A stretch of 15,129 nucleotides of DNA from positions 1-15,129 of the forward strand of contig RYWJ01000019.1 of the NCBI GenBank assembly GCA_003979185.1. Reading direction: 5' to 3'. Within the stretch, counting starts at the first letter, position 1; each line of letters begins with the position of its first letter. Of the stretch, positions 1 through 7,136 are shown piece after piece. The notes under the pieces are model-generated. The model ran no database searches, was not told the DNA's origin, and saw only the letters and a program-made list of their open reading frames with translations. Source of the DNA: Candidatus Saccharimonadota bacterium (lineage in GTDB: Bacteria > Patescibacteriota > Saccharimonadia > Saccharimonadales > Saccharimonadaceae). Both the position numbers and the translations under genes were made by a program.

Positions 1-203
1 ATGGAGAGGCCGCGGTAACGGGAGTTGCTGTTGGCCGGGACGACACTGGAGCTACTGAACCAAAGGTAGTACGCATAGTTAGTAGAGTAGGCAGTACGTG
101 ACCAATAGTAGCCGAAGGAGCCGACATTGTACAGTGAGCTATCGATGACGATCCCGGCATAAGGGAAGTTGTATTTTATGTCTTTTATGGCTATTCTTAC
201 CAT
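1..203 (-). pseudogene. FISUMP-like surface-protein C-terminal fragment, 5'-truncated and running off the left edge
   Basis: The minus strand is open from base 221 down to base 1. It encodes a stretch rich in Tyr, Ser and Asn that contains NFPYAG, GYYWSRTAYS, YAYYLWF and NSRYRG. This is the usual end of FISUMP-like (Fibrobacter major paralogous) domains, which are abundant in secreted or surface proteins of Saccharibacteria and normally finish soon after RYxGFSVRC. Such proteins are normally several hundred residues long with a signal peptide. Here an in-frame TAA (complement of 222-224) lies only about 60 bases before the recognisable homology, and the possible ATGs (complement of 201-203 and 213-215) give no signal peptide. 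I therefore read it as a gene remnant. Its upstream part overlaps the pilM promoter. The true C-terminus lies outside the window. An intact gene interrupted by a sequencing error cannot be excluded. Confidence 0.6.
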
Positions 204-214
204 AAGAAAAATCA

Positions 215-243
215 TTGATTTTTACTCTGCTTGCGTTTATAAT
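215..243 (+). promoter_or_regulatory. pilM operon promoter, leaderless arrangement
   Basis: A -35 box TTGATT (215-220), a 17-bp spacer and a perfect -10 box TATAAT (238-243). The pilM ATG starts at 250, only 6 nt after the -10 box, where transcription itself would be expected to start. The mRNA would therefore begin at or within a base or two of the start codon. Confidence 0.75.
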
Positions 244-249
244 GATAGT

Positions 250-1299
250 ATGAGTTTAATCCATGGTGTGGGCGATTTCTTCGCATTAGATATTGGGACA
301 ACGGCAATTCGGTTAGTGCAGCTAGGCGGTAATGCTCAGCATGGTTGGGTATTGCAGAAGTTCGCGTATGTGCCAGTTGATCGACGCACTCTAGAAGATG
401 GCTCTCCGGCTGGGCAGCGACGTTTGGGCGAAACTATCTTAGGAGCAATGAAGCAAGCTGGCATTACGACAAAAAATGTAGCGGTGGGTATGCCGGCAGC
501 CAAAACTTTTACAACCATTGTTCGTGTTGAGAATATGCCAGAGAATGAGTTGATTAATATGATCAAATATCAGCTGGATAAGTATATACCTATGCCAGTT
601 GATGAAGCTACTGCAGACTACCTCTCATTGGGGGTATGTCCCCACGATGCAACGAAAGCTGAGGTACTGATTTCTTCATCAGCAGTAGCTTTTACGGAGG
701 CTCGTATGGAGCTGATTGAGTCTTATGGTTTGAACGTGATAGCACAGGAGCCAGAATCATTGGCGATGGCACGTGCGTTGACACCAGTCGGTGCGCAGGA
801 TGCTAGGATGATTATTGATCTTGGTGAACGCTCGACGGATTTAGTGATGATGTATCGTGGCGTACCGCGATTAGTGCGTTCGATACCAGGTGGTTTTTCG
901 CTTTTAGTGACTACAGTCTCCTCTTCGCTATCAGTAAAAGAGGATCAGGCGCGACAGTTTATTTTGAAATTTGGTTTGGCACAAGACAAGGTGGAAGGAC
1001 AAGTGTTCAAAGCTCTAGATTCGACTTTGGAGAGTTTTGCCTCTGAGTTGGCTAAATCGATGCGTTTCTTTAAGTCTGAGTATATGAATATTCCAGTTGG
1101 TGGGATTGTTCTGTCGGGTTTTGCAGGCATGATTCCATTTATTGCCGAATACATTGAGGCAAAGACTGGAGTTTCTACAACGCAGGGTAACCCATGGCAG
1201 TTAGTAAGAGTATCACCTGAACAGCAACAAGTTTTGCAACCAGTAGCCAGCGAGTTTGCGGTGGCGATTGGTCTAGCGGAAAGGGGAAATGATCGATGA
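250..1299 (+). CDS. pilM: Type IV pilus assembly protein PilM (actin-like ATPase fold)
   Basis: A 349-residue cytoplasmic actin-like protein of the SHS2/FtsA-like PilM family. It binds the N-terminal tail of PilN and links the inner-membrane alignment complex to the cytoplasmic motor. Visible landmarks are the phosphate-1 loop ALDIGTTAIRLVQL (residues 12-25), the phosphate-2 region IIDLGERSTDLVM (188-200) and the adenosine-side motif GGIVLSGFAGM (284-294). The length is normal for the family. An in-frame ATG at 169 would add 27 residues, but these cross the promoter and look unlike any PilM N-terminus, so I chose 250, which lies 6 nt behind TATAAT. It is the first gene of pilM-N-O-P-B. Its TGA stop overlaps the pilN ATG by 4 bases, which suggests translational coupling. 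Identification is firm. Confidence 0.93.
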   Translation: MSLIHGVGDFFALDIGTTAIRLVQLGGNAQHGWVLQKFAYVPVDRRTLEDGSPAGQRRLGETILGAMKQAGITTKNVAVGMPAAKTFTTIVRVENMPENELINMIKYQLDKYIPMPVDEATADYLSLGVCPHDATKAEVLISSSAVAFTEARMELIESYGLNVIAQEPESLAMARALTPVGAQDARMIIDLGERSTDLVMMYRGVPRLVRSIPGGFSLLVTTVSSSLSVKEDQARQFILKFGLAQDKVEGQVFKALDSTLESFASELAKSMRFFKSEYMNIPVGGIVLSGFAGMIPFIAEYIEAKTGVSTTQGNPWQLVRVSPEQQQVLQPVASEFAVAIGLAERGNDR

Positions 1300-2705
1300 A
1301 TGAGTTTTTTGAGCATATTGGTGCTGATCTGAAAGAAATCGGCAATCAGATCAAAGGCTTCTTTGCCAAAATCATGGGCAAACAAGCCCCATCCACGCAA
1401 AGTGGAAGTGTCATTAATACGAACGTTAAGACTAATTATGAGATCAATCTAGTCCCAGAGGTCAAGATGCAGATGATCAAGGCACAGAAGATGCGCAATT
1501 TGGTGCTGTTCATCTGTATTGTAGTGTCGAGTGTAGCTGTAGGTGCGGTAGTGGTTTTGTTTGGCATTAAAAGTGGTCAAGACATTGCTATCTCAAGTCA
1601 AGACAAGAAGCTAGAGATGATGTCCGAGAAGCTGAATAGCTACTCAGAGCTAAATAATCTGATTACGATTCAGGGGCAGTTGGAAGGGATCTCAAATATT
1701 ATTGGTCAGAAAACAGTGCTTTCGCGAGTCTTTGGGGCTTTGGGCGTGATGTTGCCGCAAGGTGCAGATACTGTACAGCTTTCAGAGCTTTCCGTAAGCT
1801 TGGATAGTAATACTATTAGGATGGAAGGTCAAGCTGATGCGCACGTCGATCCATTAATTGATTATCGCGTCTTGGAGTCATTCAAGAAAGGTGTTGCCTT
1901 GACAAAATATGATTATGGTAATTATGTAGATGCTGATGGTAATCAATTGCCGACACATTGTATTCAGGAAACTGATGCAGATGGAAATGCCTACAAATCT
2001 GGCGATAGCTACTATGCTTGGTGGGATCTGCAAATCGAGGGTTGTGAGGGTTCGCAGCTTGGCGGCCATACGGTGGAAGGCGCAAAGTATCACTATAGCT
2101 CCACGGCTGAAGTTGAAGAGGGAATACCTGGCGAGGAACCAGTTATGGAAGAAGTCTGCGATGAGAATGGTGAGAATTGCACTATGCAGCCAGTCGTGCC
2201 GGAAACTCCTTCAGAGAGTGAGGGAGAAGGCGAAGAGGCTGAGGAAGAAGAGAGCAAAATTGTCCCGTTGCGTGTTAAAATTTGGCGTACGCCACAGTTT
2301 AACACTTGGTATGAGGCGCAGCGAATGAGTTTAGATGGGAGTATTACTAATGTTGAGCATTTTGAGAGCCAGTGCATCACGTACCGTGGCACCCATGGTT
2401 CGGACAGGATACGCTGGACCTCTACTAATGATTGTATGCTTGCTCCAGACGGCTTTATCGTTGAGTCATCTTCAAATGGTCGTGATGCAAGTGATAATTT
2501 AGTGTTGAAGTTCACAGGTACAACGGTTTTGGCGGAGGACTTCTTTATGTTTAAAAACAAACACATGATCGCGATCGGACCATTAGGTCAAAACGTAACC
2601 GATTCTTATGTTCAGATTGGTAATATGTTTACTAAAGAGGCAGAAGATTGTGACCCTGATGATACAGAGTGTCTTAATAATGCCAACAATCGAGGAGAAA
2701 AATAA
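1296..2705 (+). CDS. pilN: PilN-like pilus alignment protein with an enlarged, cysteine-rich ectodomain
   Basis: A 469-residue bitopic membrane protein. The cytoplasmic tail contains NYEINLVPEVK (residues 47-57), matching the INLxP segment by which PilN docks into PilM. One membrane helix follows (about 68-90), then a coiled segment and the usual PilN-type domain (about 100-200). The family is normally about 180-220 residues. The remainder here is an expansion, with an acidic Glu-rich stretch (272-320) and eight cysteines outside the membrane (222, 250, 288, 295, 360, 380, 452, 459). Two cysteine pairs are C-x6-C around acidic loops: CDENGENC (288-295) and CDPDDTEC (452-459). D-x-D-G-N occurs at 212-216 and 227-231. 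A GGGG SD lies 9 nt before the ATG, inside pilM. The PilN assignment rests on the motif, topology and position between pilM and pilO. The function of the expansion is unknown. Confidence 0.85.
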   Translation: MNEFFEHIGADLKEIGNQIKGFFAKIMGKQAPSTQSGSVINTNVKTNYEINLVPEVKMQMIKAQKMRNLVLFICIVVSSVAVGAVVVLFGIKSGQDIAISSQDKKLEMMSEKLNSYSELNNLITIQGQLEGISNIIGQKTVLSRVFGALGVMLPQGADTVQLSELSVSLDSNTIRMEGQADAHVDPLIDYRVLESFKKGVALTKYDYGNYVDADGNQLPTHCIQETDADGNAYKSGDSYYAWWDLQIEGCEGSQLGGHTVEGAKYHYSSTAEVEEGIPGEEPVMEEVCDENGENCTMQPVVPETPSESEGEGEEAEEEESKIVPLRVKIWRTPQFNTWYEAQRMSLDGSITNVEHFESQCITYRGTHGSDRIRWTSTNDCMLAPDGFIVESSSNGRDASDNLVLKFTGTTVLAEDFFMFKNKHMIAIGPLGQNVTDSYVQIGNMFTKEAEDCDPDDTECLNNANNRGEK

Positions 2706-2707
2706 AA

Positions 2708-3574
2708 ATGGCAGACAAAAAACCCGCTGATAGTAAGCGTGTAAAAATTTCTAAAGCCCAACAGCTGACAATGCTTGAGGTGCTGGGAGCTTCACTTGTC
2801 TTAGGAACGTGCTTAGTGCTAGTGAATACGATTATTAAATACATCGGTTTCAATACGAAGGTTATTTCTGCTAAAAATGAAGCAATGTCATCTTATGACC
2901 AAGCGATTCGTAATATAGGTGTTTGTGCTGACACGAATAATGATGGGCGTTTGAGTGATGACGAGCTTAAACGTTGTAATCCGAATGCCGTGCAGCTCAG
3001 TAGCGTGCCGAATAGTTTACGCTACAACATTTTTGAGATCATGTCTCAAAATGAAGATTTGGAGTCAGTTGCCCGAAAACGTAACCCTCATTGTTATGAT
3101 AAAGATGGTAACCGAATTGACTTCAATGCAATGTATAATATGTCGACGGATGATGTAGAACGTGAACAGCTTTTGCAGGCGACGAAGATTTGCTCAGCCC
3201 TGCGTGTGATCCCAGATGCTTTACCAGCACAGCTTAATACTGAGGCTCTAATGGCAAGCTTGAATCAAATTTTTATCGTTTCGGGATGGGAGCCAGTAAG
3301 TTTGGCACCGCGTGATGAATCTGTTGTTCTTGATGAACTGACTGGCGTGGAAGCCATTCCGGTTACCTTGAATGTTAACGGTGACGGTGCTACGATTTTG
3401 AGAGTTTTGAATAATATTGACCGCTCGATTCGTAACTTTGATATTACGAGTGCTTCAATTGAATGGACAAACTCTGGATTAGACTTACAAGCTAGGGCGA
3501 ACGCTTATTACATGGATGAAACATGGGCTTTGGAGTCCACTGAAACCATAAGAGCAGGAGATGCAAAGAAATGA
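2708..3574 (+). CDS. pilO: PilO-like pilus alignment protein with a cysteine-bracketed EF-hand loop
   Basis: A 288-residue protein: a basic cytoplasmic tail, one membrane helix (about 21-46), then an extracytoplasmic part whose C-terminal half (about 175-275: LNQIFIVSGW, VTLNVNGDGATILRVLNNID, FDITSASIEW) has the alpha/beta pattern of PilO, the partner of PilN. Typical PilO is about 200 residues. The extra material is mainly residues 70-165. It holds C73-A-DTNNDGRLSDDE-LKR-C90, an exact EF-hand calcium loop (acidic or Asn at loop positions 1, 3 and 5, Gly at 6, Glu at 12) between two cysteines, and a second D-x-D-G-N site (131-135) beside C129, with C162 as a possible partner. The GAGGAG SD is 10 nt upstream. 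The gene starts 2 bases after the pilN stop and overlaps the next gene by 4 bases. The PilO call is inferred from fold pattern and order. Confidence 0.82.
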   Translation: MADKKPADSKRVKISKAQQLTMLEVLGASLVLGTCLVLVNTIIKYIGFNTKVISAKNEAMSSYDQAIRNIGVCADTNNDGRLSDDELKRCNPNAVQLSSVPNSLRYNIFEIMSQNEDLESVARKRNPHCYDKDGNRIDFNAMYNMSTDDVEREQLLQATKICSALRVIPDALPAQLNTEALMASLNQIFIVSGWEPVSLAPRDESVVLDELTGVEAIPVTLNVNGDGATILRVLNNIDRSIRNFDITSASIEWTNSGLDLQARANAYYMDETWALESTETIRAGDAKK

Positions 3575-3921
3575 AACAATCAGACGTCTTTACGTTAATC
3601 TTAGTAGCTGGTATTGGCACATTGGGTGCATTCTTTGCTTGTCAAGCAATTTTGGGTGATCCAAACGCTGCGTCAGTTACTTTCAAAAAGGTGAATCGTG
3701 AGGTTAATAGCAGTTTGGTAGCTCCTGATCCTGAAATCTTTAATAGTACAGCAATTAATCCAACGGTAGAGGTTTATGTAGGTGGCTGTGAAGATATTGA
3801 CCAAAACGGTATTTTGGATGAAAGTGAATTGAAAATTTGTCAAGAGCAGCAAAACGGTGAGCAAAAAGAAGACGAAGGGGAGAATGGCGAAGAAGCGCCT
3901 GAAACTCCTGAAGAGGAATAA
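3571..3921 (+). CDS. Small membrane-anchored PilP-position protein with a cysteine-bracketed EF-hand loop
   Basis: A 116-residue protein in the place that pilP occupies in classical pilMNOP(Q) operons. It has an N-terminal membrane helix (about 7-28), a short Val/Asn-rich region, then C73-E-DIDQNGILDESE-LKI-C90, an exact 12-residue EF-hand loop between two cysteines. It ends in an acidic, Glu/Pro-rich, probably disordered tail (91-116). I see no similarity to the beta-sandwich of PilP and no secretin gene for it to contact, so calling it PilP would rest on position alone and I leave the symbol empty. C24 sits in the helix (FFAC) and does not make a good lipobox. The CAGGAG SD is 10 nt before the ATG, which overlaps the pilO stop. 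The pilB ATG follows the TAA directly. It probably acts with PilN/PilO outside the membrane. Confidence 0.75.
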   Translation: MKQSDVFTLILVAGIGTLGAFFACQAILGDPNAASVTFKKVNREVNSSLVAPDPEIFNSTAINPTVEVYVGGCEDIDQNGILDESELKICQEQQNGEQKEDEGENGEEAPETPEEE

Positions 3922-5688
3922 ATGGCACTACTTACCAAAGAGGGTTTGGATCGGCTAATTGCGCTTCTTGTTAATGAGGGGCTAGTTGATGCTAATGAAG
4001 TTGCGCGTATTCAAAAAGAAGTAGAAACCACTAAGCGCCCACTTGTTGAAACGTTGATGTCGCAAGGCCTTGCTACTGATGAGATGATTGCCCATGCGAC
4101 AGCCACAGTGATGGGTGTACCATATGTCAATCTTGACAACGTTGAGATGGATCAGGCGGTTTTGACACTGCTGCCACTAGAAGTGGCCGAGCGCTCTATG
4201 GTTGTGCCGCTAGGAGAGAATAATGGTCAACTTGTTGTAGCGATGCTTGATGTTGCTAACATTCAGGCGGTTGACTATTTGGCAACTTTGACTGGTAAGC
4301 CTGTGCGCGCTATGATGACTTCTAATGACGGCATTCAGTCTGTATTGAAACAATATCGTGGTGACTTTACAGGTGTTGCGCAAGCGGTTAAAGTTACTAA
4401 TAAAGAAGTCGCGCAGGCGAAAGCTAGTAGTAATGTTAAAACAATCACACAAGATTCGCCGATTTCTAAAGCCTTGACTTCAATCTTGGAGTTTGCGGTG
4501 AAGTCAAAAGCTTCCGACGTGCATATTGAGCCACTTGAGAATAGCCTGATTATTCGTTGTCGGATTGATGGTGTACTGAGAAAAGTAATGGAATTGCCAA
4601 AGGCGATTGAGCCAGCGTTAGTTTCGCGTATTAAGATTTTGGCTAATCTGAAAATTGATGAGCATCGTATTCCGCAAGATGGTCAGTTTGCCGTCATGGT
4701 AAGCGATCGTGAAGTGGACTTGCGTATCGCAATCTCGCCAGTGGTATGGGGCGAGCAGGTGGTAATTCGTCTGTTGGATAAGAGTGGTACTGCGATGGAT
4801 ATCGAGAAGATGGGTATGACTGGGCGTGCCTTGCGTACAGTGATAAGGGGAATTAGCCGTCCGAACGGTATGATTCTAACCTCTGGGCCTACAGGCTCTG
4901 GTAAGAGTACGACTTTGTATGCTTTGATCAAACGTATTAAAAGCGAAAAGATCAATATTGTGACGTTAGAGGATCCAGTAGAGTATAAGATGGACGGCGT
5001 GAACCAGATCCAGGTAAATCTAGATGCGGGTTTGACCTTTGCTTCTGGGTTGCGCAGTATCTTGCGCCAAGATCCAGACGTGGTGATGGTAGGGGAGATT
5101 CGTGACTCCGAGACGGCTAATCTAGCGGTTCAGGCTTCTCTGACTGGTCACTTGGTATTCTCGACGCTTCATACTAACTCTGCTGCAGGTATTTTGCCAC
5201 GTCTTCTAGATATGGGCATCGAGCCATTTTTGCTAGCTTCTACTCTAAATACCGTGATTGGCCAGAGGTTGGTGCGGCGGGTGTCGCAAAAGCGTACCAG
5301 CTATCAAAGTAGCGAAATGGAAACCAAAGAAATCCAGGGAATCGTTGGTGATTTGTTGCCAGCCACAACCGAAGATGTGCCAACAGTTAGCGAGGACTTG
5401 GGCTATAATGGTTTACCTTTGCGAAACCAGAATTCGTATACCTTAGTAAAAGGCATTGATGACCAGGATTCGCCAGGTGGATATACTGGCCGTGCTGGTT
5501 TATATGAAGCGATTGAAGTGGATGAGGATATTCAGAAGCTTATCGTTGATCATGCTACTTCAGCAGAAATTATGAAAGTTGCGAAAGCCAAAGGTACGGT
5601 TACTATGCGCCAAGATGGCATGCTAAAAGCGTTGTCTGGTATCACGACTATGGAAGAGGTGAATCGTGTTGCTTCGGATTTGACGTAG
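3922..5688 (+). CDS. pilB: Type IV pilus extension ATPase PilB (GspE family), zinc cysteines missing
   Basis: A 588-residue hexameric motor that powers pilus extension through PilC. Order of parts: an MshEN/T2SSE N-terminal domain (about 1-150, with TLMSQGLATDEMIA and VPYVNLDNVEMD), a linker, an N2 domain (ASDVHIEP 197-204; IDGVLRKV 215-222), and the C-terminal RecA-like ATPase with Walker A GPTGSGKST (322-330), Asp box TLEDPVEY (348-355), Walker B DVVMVGEIRD (386-395) and His box LTGHLVFSTLHTN (407-419). Most PilB/GspE proteins carry a four-cysteine zinc site between QRLVRR and GYxGRxGLYE. Here that segment (454-520) has no cysteine, and the only cysteine in the protein is C213. The start follows the TAA of the preceding gene without a gap, with GAGGAA as SD. 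The conserved Walker B Glu and full length mark it as active. The identification is secure. Confidence 0.95.
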   Translation: MALLTKEGLDRLIALLVNEGLVDANEVARIQKEVETTKRPLVETLMSQGLATDEMIAHATATVMGVPYVNLDNVEMDQAVLTLLPLEVAERSMVVPLGENNGQLVVAMLDVANIQAVDYLATLTGKPVRAMMTSNDGIQSVLKQYRGDFTGVAQAVKVTNKEVAQAKASSNVKTITQDSPISKALTSILEFAVKSKASDVHIEPLENSLIIRCRIDGVLRKVMELPKAIEPALVSRIKILANLKIDEHRIPQDGQFAVMVSDREVDLRIAISPVVWGEQVVIRLLDKSGTAMDIEKMGMTGRALRTVIRGISRPNGMILTSGPTGSGKSTTLYALIKRIKSEKINIVTLEDPVEYKMDGVNQIQVNLDAGLTFASGLRSILRQDPDVVMVGEIRDSETANLAVQASLTGHLVFSTLHTNSAAGILPRLLDMGIEPFLLASTLNTVIGQRLVRRVSQKRTSYQSSEMETKEIQGIVGDLLPATTEDVPTVSEDLGYNGLPLRNQNSYTLVKGIDDQDSPGGYTGRAGLYEAIEVDEDIQKLIVDHATSAEIMKVAKAKGTVTMRQDGMLKALSGITTMEEVNRVASDLT

Positions 5689-5734
5689 CCCTAATCGTAA
5701 CATTGCCGCTTTTTTCTAAATCTATATATTCTTA

Positions 5735-5743
5735 TGCTATAAT
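5735..5743 (+). promoter_or_regulatory. pilT-pilC promoter, extended -10, leaderless
   Basis: Extended -10 TGCTATAAT (5735-5743), followed 7 nt later by the ATG at 5751. No convincing -35 box is seen at the expected distance. It gives pilT-pilC an expression control separate from pilB, whose stop is 62 bases upstream. I see no terminator in the gap, so read-through from pilB is also possible. Confidence 0.7.
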
Positions 5744-5750
5744 AATACAT

Positions 5751-7133
5751 ATGGAAAGTAGTGGGACAAGTCAAGCAACAACCAATAATATTAATTCGTC
5801 TGCCGCGCCAGTATCGCCTTTTGCGCCGACTGAGCCAGTGACACAAGCAGCGAATCCAGTTGCAGCGACGGATGCTACTAATAATATTACGATGGCTAAT
5901 ATTCCTGAGCCAAGTTTGCAAGCAGAGCAGTCCGCGGTGGCTAGCCCAGCTACTAATACTGCTAGTACTACTGTCCCAGCTACCGCTACACCAGTTGCAA
6001 GCACGGTCGCGGAGTCCAAACCAATTATCCCAGATGCAGATGAGCGTGAAGCCAATGATACCCCTCTTTCTACTGATGTAACTATTGAAGCTTTGCTTGA
6101 GGAATGTATTAACCATAATGCTTCAGATTTGCATATTCAGGTAGGGTTACCACCAGTTTTGAGGATTGATGGAACCTTACGTCCGATTACTACTTACCCA
6201 GTTTTAGATAATAAAACCGTACAGGAACTTATTTTTGCAACGCTAGATGAAGATCAGCAAAAGATCTTACTGAAAGATAAAGAGTTTGATTATTCTTTTG
6301 CTTTTGGTGATTTGGGTCGCTTCCGTGTCAATGCTTTTCATGAGCGGGGAAATATGGCGGCAGCTTTTCGTTTAATTCCGAATACAATCAAAACTTTGGA
6401 AGATTTGGGGTTGCCAGGTGTGGTTGAAACATTCGCAGACCATCCGCACGGTTTAGTTTTGGTGACTGGTCCTACTGGTTCAGGTAAGTCAACCACCTTG
6501 GCAGCTTTGATCGATAAGATCAATAGCGAAAAAGCCGTACACATTATTACGATCGAAGATCCGATTGAGTTTACGCATCATTCTAAGCGTTCGGTGGTTG
6601 TGCAGCGCGAGGTGCATTATGATACATTTTCATTTGCGGCTGCACTGAAGAGTATCTTGCGTGAAGATCCAGATGTTGTATTGATTGGTGAGATGCGCGA
6701 TTTGGAAACAATTCAGGCGGCCATCACTACTGCAGAAACTGGACATTTAGTCTTTGCAACTTTGCATACTAATTCCGCAGCACAATCAGTTGACCGTATT
6801 ATTGACGTCTTCCCAGCGCATCAGCAGTCACAAATTCGCGCGCAGCTTGCAAATGTGCTAGCTGGTATTTGTTCGCAGCGTTTGATTCCAGCGATTGATG
6901 GCGGGCGTGTTTGTGTGGCAGAAATTATGGTCGCTACACCAGCGATTCGTGCCATTATTCGTGAGGGTAAGACGCATCAGCTTGATATGGCGATCCAGAC
7001 CAGTGCTGATCTTGGTATGCAGACAATGGACCGTGAACTTGCTAAGCTTGTGAAAGCTGGCACGATCAGCTACGATGTGGCGCACGAGTATGCAGTTAAT
7101 TCTCAAGAGTTCGAGAGATTGGCGAAGGGATAA
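5751..7133 (+). CDS. pilT: Pilus retraction ATPase PilT with a long disordered N-terminal extension
   Basis: A 460-residue PilT-type ATPase that depolymerises the pilus. The conserved part begins near residue 108 (TDVTIEALLEECI, then ASDLHIQVGLPPVLRIDG 124-141). It continues with GRFRVNAF (189-196), Walker A GPTGSGKST (240-248), Asp box TIEDPIEF (267-274), Walker B DPDVVLIGEMRD (306-317), His box TGHLVFATLHTN (330-341) and AIRAIIREGK (398-407), the PilT-specific variant of the AIRNLIRE motif, which separates it from PilB/PilU-like motors. Classical PilT is about 345 residues. The first 107 residues here are an Ala/Thr/Pro/Asn/Ser-rich low-complexity segment without hydrophobic core or predicted helix, so probably disordered. 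An in-frame ATG at 5703 would add 16 residues but crosses the -10 box. The start at 5751 fits the leaderless promoter. pilC follows after 3 bases. Confidence 0.94.
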   Translation: MESSGTSQATTNNINSSAAPVSPFAPTEPVTQAANPVAATDATNNITMANIPEPSLQAEQSAVASPATNTASTTVPATATPVASTVAESKPIIPDADEREANDTPLSTDVTIEALLEECINHNASDLHIQVGLPPVLRIDGTLRPITTYPVLDNKTVQELIFATLDEDQQKILLKDKEFDYSFAFGDLGRFRVNAFHERGNMAAAFRLIPNTIKTLEDLGLPGVVETFADHPHGLVLVTGPTGSGKSTTLAALIDKINSEKAVHIITIEDPIEFTHHSKRSVVVQREVHYDTFSFAAALKSILREDPDVVLIGEMRDLETIQAAITTAETGHLVFATLHTNSAAQSVDRIIDVFPAHQQSQIRAQLANVLAGICSQRLIPAIDGGRVCVAEIMVATPAIRAIIREGKTHQLDMAIQTSADLGMQTMDRELAKLVKAGTISYDVAHEYAVNSQEFERLAKG

Positions 7134-7136
7134 TTC

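Noticed and set aside
169..249. Longer PilM start at 169
   Set aside because: The added 27 residues cross the promoter and match no PilM N-terminus.
1297..3574. TGA read as Gly or Trp (alternative code of some CPR bacteria)
   Set aside because: TGA ends pilM and pilO at ATGA overlaps with the next start, and no gene has internal TGA, so the standard code fits.
3640..3645. Lipoprotein signal in the PilP-position protein (C24)
   Set aside because: FFAC lacks the Leu at -3 and the small residue at -2 of a lipobox. A membrane helix is the simpler reading.
5703..5750. Longer PilT start at 5703
   Set aside because: The extra codons run through the extended -10 box. The ATG at 5751 fits the leaderless spacing seen elsewhere.
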